Shown here in pieces: positions 59,333-64,000 of a DNA stretch of 64,000 nt. The DNA comes from an uncultured Collinsella sp. (GTDB taxonomy: Bacteria; Actinomycetota; Coriobacteriia; Coriobacteriales; Coriobacteriaceae). The translations under genes and the position numbers were made by a program. The stretch is from NCBI GenBank assembly GCA_958348225.1, contig CATVYG010000003.1:1-64000 (forward strand), read 5' to 3'. The notes below the pieces were generated by a model. The model saw nothing but the letters and a program-made list of their open reading frames with translations, had not been told where the DNA came from and searched no databases. Each line of letters starts with the position of its first letter. Within the stretch, counting starts at the first letter, position 1.

Positions 59333-59358
59333 ACATTCCGTCTGCATAGGCTATATTC

Positions 59359-59389
59359 GAGGGGTACGTTCGCGTACCCCTCTTTTTTT
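59359..59389 (+). terminator. Terminator after rplQ
   Basis: A perfect 10-bp stem (GAGGGGTACG with CGTACCCCTC), TTCG tetraloop and seven T. It ends the alpha operon. Confidence 0.95.
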
Positions 59390-59424
59390 GTCGCGATACC
59401 GTTACTTGTTTGTTGGGAGCGCCC

Positions 59425-60249
59425 ATGACTGCGCCGTCTGATTTCAATTCGATTTCCGAGCTTGACGCCACGCTCGTATTTCGCGTGGCCTATGATGGCT
59501 CGTCGTATAGCGGATTTGCCGAGCAGCCGGGACAGACGACGGTTGCGGGTGAGCTGCGTCGAGCCATCGAGACGCTGCTTCGCCGTCCGATCGATCTGAC
59601 GTGCGCAGGTCGTACCGATGCCGGCGTGCATGCCGTGGCTCAGTACATCAGCGTGCCCGTAACGGACGCTGAGCTCGCCCTTACGCGCCGTAGGTGGCTG
59701 CGGGCTATGGATGCCCTGCTGCCTAAAGATATCGCCATAAACGAGGTCTACAGGGCCCGTAAGGGCTTTTCTGCACGCTTTGACGCGCGTTCCCGTACGT
59801 ATACGTACCGTATTGCCGATCGCGATGCGCGCCCCGTGCTGTCCCGTGGTGCCGTGTGGTGGCATCGCTATCCCTTGGACGTCGAGGCCATGTCTGCGGC
59901 CTGTCCCGCGCTTTTGGGTGAGCAGGACTTTAAGAGCTTTTGCAAGGTCGCCTCTGCCGTGGGCAAGCCTACACACCGCTGCGTGATGCGGGCCGAGTTT
60001 GGCCATGAGGTGGCCTTTGGCGAGGATATCCTGACGTTTACCATTGAGGGCAACGCATTTTTGCATTCGATGGTCCGCACGATCGTGGGCACGCTTGTCG
60101 AGATTGGCATGCATCGCCGCGAACCCGAGTGGATGCGCGAGGTCATCGACGCTTGCGACCGTACCGCTGCGGGCCCCACGGCTCCTGCCTGCGGCCTTAC
60201 GTTTATGGGCGTGGATTACGATCCCGCCGAGCTTGTCGTGCTCGACTAG
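59425..60249 (+). CDS. truA: tRNA pseudouridine(38-40) synthase
   Basis: 274 aa. Makes pseudouridine at positions 38-40 of the tRNA anticodon arm. Catalytic Asp65 in CAGRTDAGVHA; AYDGSSYSGFAEQPG at the start and FLHSMVRTIVGTLVEIG at the end are typical. ATG 59425 follows GGGAG; TTG 59410 is a weaker alternative. It commonly follows rplQ. Confidence 0.94.
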   Translation: MTAPSDFNSISELDATLVFRVAYDGSSYSGFAEQPGQTTVAGELRRAIETLLRRPIDLTCAGRTDAGVHAVAQYISVPVTDAELALTRRRWLRAMDALLPKDIAINEVYRARKGFSARFDARSRTYTYRIADRDARPVLSRGAVWWHRYPLDVEAMSAACPALLGEQDFKSFCKVASAVGKPTHRCVMRAEFGHEVAFGEDILTFTIEGNAFLHSMVRTIVGTLVEIGMHRREPEWMREVIDACDRTAAGPTAPACGLTFMGVDYDPAELVVLD

Positions 60250-60410
60250 GGGAGGGCTCGACGCGTCGTGCGTCGACGCCTGTCATCTGTGGGCTGCACG
60301 TGTGCAACATCTGTTCTTGGCGTGCAATACAACCGGTGTCTCATTGCTTTTATTGCCGGGGTGTACCATGAACCACGATTTGATTCATTGCTGTCGAGAG
60401 GACGGATAAC

Positions 60411-61451
60411 TTGGTTCGACGTGGCTCGCATCCGCGACTTTCGGTGATCCTTGTGGTAGAAGGTTCGCCCAGCTATGCGATGCGTGCGCTCGAGAGTATC
60501 CAGAACCAAGACCTCTACGATTTGCAGATTGTCGTTGTCTGCCGCGATGCTGCGCCCGGTGTGCGCCATTCGCTTCAAGTTGCTGCCGACAGGGACATCC
60601 ATATTGATTTGATTGACGTCGAGGATGCGAAGCGCGGTGCTTGTCTTCATGCCGGTTTTGCTGCATCGCGTGGCTCTCAAATCATCGCTATGAACGCCGA
60701 TGAGTGGTTTGCTCCGCAGACCCTTTCCAAGATGGTCGATATCGCGTGCGATACAGCGGCAGACATGGTGTTCCCCACGGTGTCGCTCGACCGTTATGAT
60801 GCACATCGAGAGCGCCATTCGCGCGTCTTGGATGCTACTCATATTTCCATTGATAGCAAATCTTCTATGGTGACTGGGCTGCCCCAGTTGATTTTGGGCG
60901 GCCTAGTCGCTCAGACCTCTGGCGTGATGTATAGCCGTCCGCTGTTTGAGGCATGCCTGTCGCGCGGCAAGGCGTACCGTACGGTTGAGTTTATGGCTTA
61001 TGCGCTCTCGCAGGCACGATTCGTGTCCGGCTGCGGCGACGCTTGTTTCCACGCGGTGGCACCTAAGCTTACAGATGCCTTTGATCCCACCATGTATGCC
61101 AGGATATCCGATGACACTCGAGCGCTCGACGAGCTTACGGACTCACTCTCGGAAGCAGATAGCGGTGGTCGGCTCAAGCTGGCAAGCCAAAAGTTCTACT
61201 TTGCCGGACTGGTCGCCTGCATCGAGAATTTGTGTCTGAGCCCGCATGGAGTGTCGTCAATCGAGCGTTCCGCCCGCATGCGTGATATGCTCGAGGCGCC
61301 TCGAACCCGTCAGATGGTCGCCGCGCTCAAGGACAACCATCGGGGACTCGGTCTGTTGTTTGGGCCGATCGCCAGCGCCAAGCCCGCGCGCTGCGTGATG
61401 TGTACGCATCTGGCAGCTTTTCTTAACCGGACGGGCGCAAAAACCGCCTAA
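60411..61451 (+). CDS. Family 2-like glycosyltransferase
   Basis: 346 aa. A GT-A fold start (LSVILVVEGSPSYAMRALES, IQNQDLYDLQIVVVCRDA) and MNADEW as the likely DxD-equivalent. The C-terminal half has little similarity that I can name and no membrane anchor. It may modify wall or surface glycans. The start is TTG 60411 after GAGAGGACGG. It stands alone between truA and argR; the 161-base gap before it has a small CGACGC/GCGTCG hairpin. Confidence 0.75.
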   Translation: MVRRGSHPRLSVILVVEGSPSYAMRALESIQNQDLYDLQIVVVCRDAAPGVRHSLQVAADRDIHIDLIDVEDAKRGACLHAGFAASRGSQIIAMNADEWFAPQTLSKMVDIACDTAADMVFPTVSLDRYDAHRERHSRVLDATHISIDSKSSMVTGLPQLILGGLVAQTSGVMYSRPLFEACLSRGKAYRTVEFMAYALSQARFVSGCGDACFHAVAPKLTDAFDPTMYARISDDTRALDELTDSLSEADSGGRLKLASQKFYFAGLVACIENLCLSPHGVSSIERSARMRDMLEAPRTRQMVAALKDNHRGLGLLFGPIASAKPARCVMCTHLAAFLNRTGAKTA

Positions 61452-61457
61452 ACGGCT

Positions 61458-61495
61458 CATTTCGAAACAAATTTGCATAGAATTGTTTCGAAATG
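61458..61495. promoter_or_regulatory. 13-bp inverted repeat upstream of argR
   Basis: CATTTCGAAACAA (61458-61470) and TTGTTTCGAAATG (61483-61495) are perfect complements with a 12-base spacer; TTCGAA is itself a palindrome. It does not resemble an ARG box. TATACA (61503) could be a -10. Likely operator for an unknown repressor. Confidence 0.6.
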
Positions 61496-61583
61496 CGTTC
61501 TTATACACAAAAGCCTTCAAATAGCGTTAAACTATTCAATCACTGATTGATTGTCTCCGCCATCTTTTGGAGAGAGGGTTTGT

Positions 61584-62021
61584 ATGGCTAAAAAACGCAA
61601 TGGGCGCCAGGATGCCATTAGAGATATTGTGCGTAATAAGGACGTCCGCACGCAGCGCGTGCTGGTCGATGAGCTCCGCGCTATGGGCTTTGATTGCACG
61701 CAGGCGACTGTCTCTCGCGATATTGCCGATATGGGGCTGCGTAAGCTCCCTGAGGGCATCTATGTTCTGGCAGAAGACCTGCACCTGCAGCGTATGGTTT
61801 CCGAGCTCGTAACGGGCGTTCTGCGCACCGATAATCTGGTTATGATCAAGGCTCAGCCTGGTACGGCTTCCGGCATCGCCGCCGCTGTTGATGCGGCAGA
61901 GCTGCCCGATGTGCTTGGCTCGCTTGCCGGCAACGATACGATTTTGGTTATTGCCCAGACGGCCGAGGACGGCGAGCGTCTTGAGGCGCTGATCAATAAG
62001 CTGAGCAATTCTCGCAAGTAG
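61584..62021 (+). CDS. argR: Arginine repressor ArgR
   Basis: 145 aa. N-terminal winged helix with SRDI (TQRVLVDELRAMGFDCTQATVSRD) and C-terminal hexamerisation/arginine-binding domain (GTASGIAAAVDAAELPDVLG, AGNDTILVIAQT). ATG 61584 follows GGAGAGAGGG. No arginine biosynthesis genes are adjacent, so it acts in trans. Confidence 0.93.
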   Translation: MAKKRNGRQDAIRDIVRNKDVRTQRVLVDELRAMGFDCTQATVSRDIADMGLRKLPEGIYVLAEDLHLQRMVSELVTGVLRTDNLVMIKAQPGTASGIAAAVDAAELPDVLGSLAGNDTILVIAQTAEDGERLEALINKLSNSRK

Positions 62022-62073
62022 GCGTGCGGGTCGTGCGCTCGGCACTGTGCGCGCTGACATAGTGGCTTGTAAA

Positions 62074-62105
62074 GGGTATCGACGTTGGTCGGTACCCCCT
62101 TTTTT
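62074..62105 (+). terminator. Terminator after argR
   Basis: GGGTATCGAC pairs with GTCGGTACCC (one G-U) around GTTG and is followed by six T. Confidence 0.85.
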
Positions 62106-62146
62106 GTCTGCCGGTATAAAGACCGCCCATCAGGTCGCTTTAAACT

Positions 62147-62186
62147 AAAAAGGCCCCCGAGCAGTTTAATAAGCTGCTCGGGGGCC
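62147..62186 (-). terminator. Terminator of the PBP gene
   Basis: GGCCCCCGAGCAG (62152-62164) pairs perfectly with CTGCTCGGGGGCC (62174-62186). On the minus strand it is followed by TTTTTAG, ending the convergent PBP transcript. Confidence 0.92.
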
Positions 62187-62210
62187 TTGTTGCTTATGGC
62201 CGGATGATTT

Positions 62211-64000
62211 CTAGCCGACCGTATCGTCAGGCGTGGGCGAGGGGTCGGGAGTGGGCGTAGGCGTGGGCGTGGGCGTGCCGCCATCGCCGCCGGTCGAACC
62301 ACCAGTGGAACCGCCCGTCGAGCCACCGGTCGTACCGGTGCCGCCGGTGGTGTCGCCGCCCGTAGTCTCGGTGGTCGTGGTCGTCGTGGTAGTCGTCGTG
62401 GTGGTTTCCTCTTCGTCCTCGTTCTCGTCCTTGTCGTCGATCTCCGTCTTCTTGGTGTTGTTGGTGCCGTAGAACTTCCAGACGCTGTTGTTCTTGTAGG
62501 TGGGCGCCGTTCCGGTCGCAAACTCCTCGCGCTCGGTACCGGTCAGAACGGTGTTCATAAACCGCTTAAAGACAGGCAGGTTGGTGCTGTCGCCCAGCAG
62601 GTCCGTGCCGTATTTTTGGATGGGGATCTCACCTGCGGAATAGCCGGTCCACAGGGCGCACGCCAGCTGCGGGGTATAGCCGCAGAACCACAGGTTGGTG
62701 GTGTTGTCGGTGGTGCCCGTTTTGCCGGCATAGGGCTGGTTGACGCTCAGGGCGCCAGCAGCACCCGTACCGCCGCCCTGCATGACGCCGGACAGAACAT
62801 CGGTGACCGCGGCGGCCTCGCCCTCGGTAAGCACCTGTGAGGGATTGTCCGTGTGCTGGTACAGCACCGAACCGGTACGAGAGTCAATCTCGGTGATGGC
62901 GATCGGCTGGCGATAGTAGCCGCCGTTGGCAAACGTCGCGTAGGCGGCGGCCATCTCGAGCGGCGAGATCGAGCCGGTGCCGAGCGTCATGACGGGAACG
63001 TCCTCGATGTTGTCCTTGGCGGGATCGATGCCGAGCTTTTTGACGAGCGAGATGATCTTGCTGTTGCCGACGGCTTCTGCCACCTGGATGTAGCCGGTGT
63101 TGGAGGAGTATGCCGTTGCCTGCTTAAGCGTGATGTTGCCATAGCTATGGTTGGCGTAGTTTTGGACCTCGGTCGTGGTGCCCTTGGCCTTGAGCGGCGA
63201 GTTGCAGTTGAGGGTGACGTTGGGGTTCATGCCGTTTTGGATGGCAGTTGCCAGCGTAAAGGCCTTAAAGGTGGAGCCGACGGGACGCTTGGCCGTGGCA
63301 TGGTTTACGTGGTTCTCGTCGGCGTTGTAGTCGTAGCCGCCCACCATGCACTTGATGTAGCCGGTCTTGGGGTCGACGACGACCATGCCCATGTCCAGGC
63401 CGTCGAGCGAGAGCGTGTCGAGCTGCTCGCGGACGGCATTTTCTGCCACCTGCTGCATCGTGGGGTCGATGGTGGTCTTGACGGTCAGACCGCCCTTAAA
63501 GAGCACGTCGGTCGAGAACTCCTGCTCCAGCAGCTGCTTAACATAGGCGACAAAGTAGGGCTGCGAGTATACGTCTACGCCGCTGCCCGAAATCTCGGTC
63601 ACGTTGAGGGTGATGGGCTCGGCCTGCGCGGCATCGTGTTCCTCCTGGGTGATGTGGCCCAGGCGCAGCATGTTGTCGAGGACCTTGTTGCGGCGAGACA
63701 GTGCCAGGTCGGGATTGACCGTGGGGTCGTACTGCGAAGGCGAGTTGGGAAGGCCGATGAGCAGCGCGGCTTCGCTCAGGGTGAGGTCGGCGGCGCTCTT
63801 GGACAGATAGGTCTCGGCTGCGGCCTCGATGCCGTAGGCGCCGTGACCGTAATAGATGGTGTTGAGGTACATCATGAGGATCTCGTCTTTGGAGTACATG
63901 TCCTCCATCTTGACGGCGATGTAGGCCTCGCGCACCTTACGCTCGATGGTCGAGTCGAACTGCTCCTCCTGCAGGATGGTGTTGCGCACCAGCTGCTGGG
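62211..64000 (-). CDS. Class A penicillin-binding protein (bifunctional), 5' end outside the window
   Basis: At least 596 residues are present. The 3' part of the GT51 transglycosylase domain (YLNTIYYGHGAYGIEAAAETY) and the full transpeptidase domain: GSTFKAF (SxxK serine), YSSNTGY (SxN) and KTGTT. It polymerises and cross-links peptidoglycan at the outer membrane face. The C-terminus is unusually simple in sequence: acidic, then a run of about twelve Thr, TGG/STGG repeats and a (TP)n tail, encoded by microsatellite-like DNA (62225-62410) prone to length change. The N-terminal membrane anchor and the start of GT51 lie beyond 64000. Confidence 0.93.
   Translation of the reverse strand, partial: QQLVRNTILQEEQFDSTIERKVREAYIAVKMEDMYSKDEILMMYLNTIYYGHGAYGIEAAAETYLSKSAADLTLSEAALLIGLPNSPSQYDPTVNPDLALSRRNKVLDNMLRLGHITQEEHDAAQAEPITLNVTEISGSGVDVYSQPYFVAYVKQLLEQEFSTDVLFKGGLTVKTTIDPTMQQVAENAVREQLDTLSLDGLDMGMVVVDPKTGYIKCMVGGYDYNADENHVNHATAKRPVGSTFKAFTLATAIQNGMNPNVTLNCNSPLKAKGTTTEVQNYANHSYGNITLKQATAYSSNTGYIQVAEAVGNSKIISLVKKLGIDPAKDNIEDVPVMTLGTGSISPLEMAAAYATFANGGYYRQPIAITEIDSRTGSVLYQHTDNPSQVLTEGEAAAVTDVLSGVMQGGGTGAAGALSVNQPYAGKTGTTDNTTNLWFCGYTPQLACALWTGYSAGEIPIQKYGTDLLGDSTNLPVFKRFMNTVLTGTEREEFATGTAPTYKNNSVWKFYGTNNTKKTEIDDKDENEDEEETTTTTTTTTTTTETTGGDTTGGTGTTGGSTGGSTGGSTGGDGGTPTPTPTPTPDPSPTPDDTVG

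Noticed and set aside
1..64000. tRNA or rRNA genes
   Set aside because: No cloverleaf with a TTCGA-type T loop and no rRNA-like stretch was noticed. A dedicated scan could still find one that I missed.

Overview
The window looks like a chromosome segment of a Collinsella-type gut actinobacterium (Coriobacteriia). The DNA is GC-rich with strong GC-ending codons, ribosomal proteins L16 and L17 carry acidic or Ala/Lys-rich tails, S14 is the zinc form, and an anaerobic selenium/molybdenum purine catabolism gene set is present. The genus is an inference from gene content; no 16S rRNA or tRNA gene was seen.

Layout. 1-4.0 kb: fatty acid initiation operon accB-fabZ-accC-accD-accA, with an abnormal accD/accA junction. 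4-7.2 kb: a PTS EIIC between two copies of a short repeat, a cation efflux protein and a histidine phosphatase. 7.2-13.5 kb: the S10 operon without rpsJ (rplC-rplD-rplW-rplB-rpsS-rplV-rpsC-rplP-rpmC-rpsQ), then rplN-rplX and a strong terminator. 13.5-49.6 kb: about 36 kb of unrelated genes sit exactly between rplX and rplE. 49.6-59.4 kb: the rest of spc and alpha (rplE-rpsN-rpsH-rplF-rplR-rpsE-rpmD-rplO-secY-adk-map-infA-rpmJ-rpsM-rpsK-rpsD-rpoA-rplQ), then truA, a glycosyltransferase, argR and a class A PBP cut by the window end.

The 36-kb insert has three parts. The first (13.5-19.9 kb) holds a sugar-type oxidoreductase/DeoR pair, an RluA-type pseudouridine synthase, a U32 protein and ridA. 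The second is a purine and nitrogen catabolism set in two blocks (20-30.4 and 39.3-49.3 kb): NCS2 purine permease, ssnA, ygfK, a four-cluster polyferredoxin, a fused XdhD-type dehydrogenase, ygeX, ygeY, ygeW, mocA, hyuA, yqeC, yqeB and xdhC-like. Each block is headed by a divergent PAS-HTH (YheO/DauR-type) regulator. Together they would import a purine, oxidise or reduce it on a selenium-dependent Mo enzyme, open the ring and process carbamoyl and diaminopropionate products.

The third part, between those blocks (30.4-39.3 kb), is accessory DNA. It has a DUF234-type ATPase with a PD-(D/E)XK-like tail, behind a perfect 25-bp inverted repeat promoter and flanked by two arrays of an exact 62-bp palindromic tandem repeat. 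Next come a probable type I toxin-antitoxin locus with a LexA-like box, a second small terminated transcript, a DEDDh exonuclease, an orphan helical protein, a sortase-anchored Ig-like surface protein and two unknown proteins. This is the most likely place for an undescribed system. Other non-coding structures include a three-unit 80/81-bp palindromic array (15.7 kb), a 48-bp perfect inverted repeat with a nested hairpin (7.3 kb), a pair of near-identical hairpins flanking yqeC-yqeB-xdhC, and an ATACG/CGTRT inverted repeat shared by four ribosomal promoter regions.
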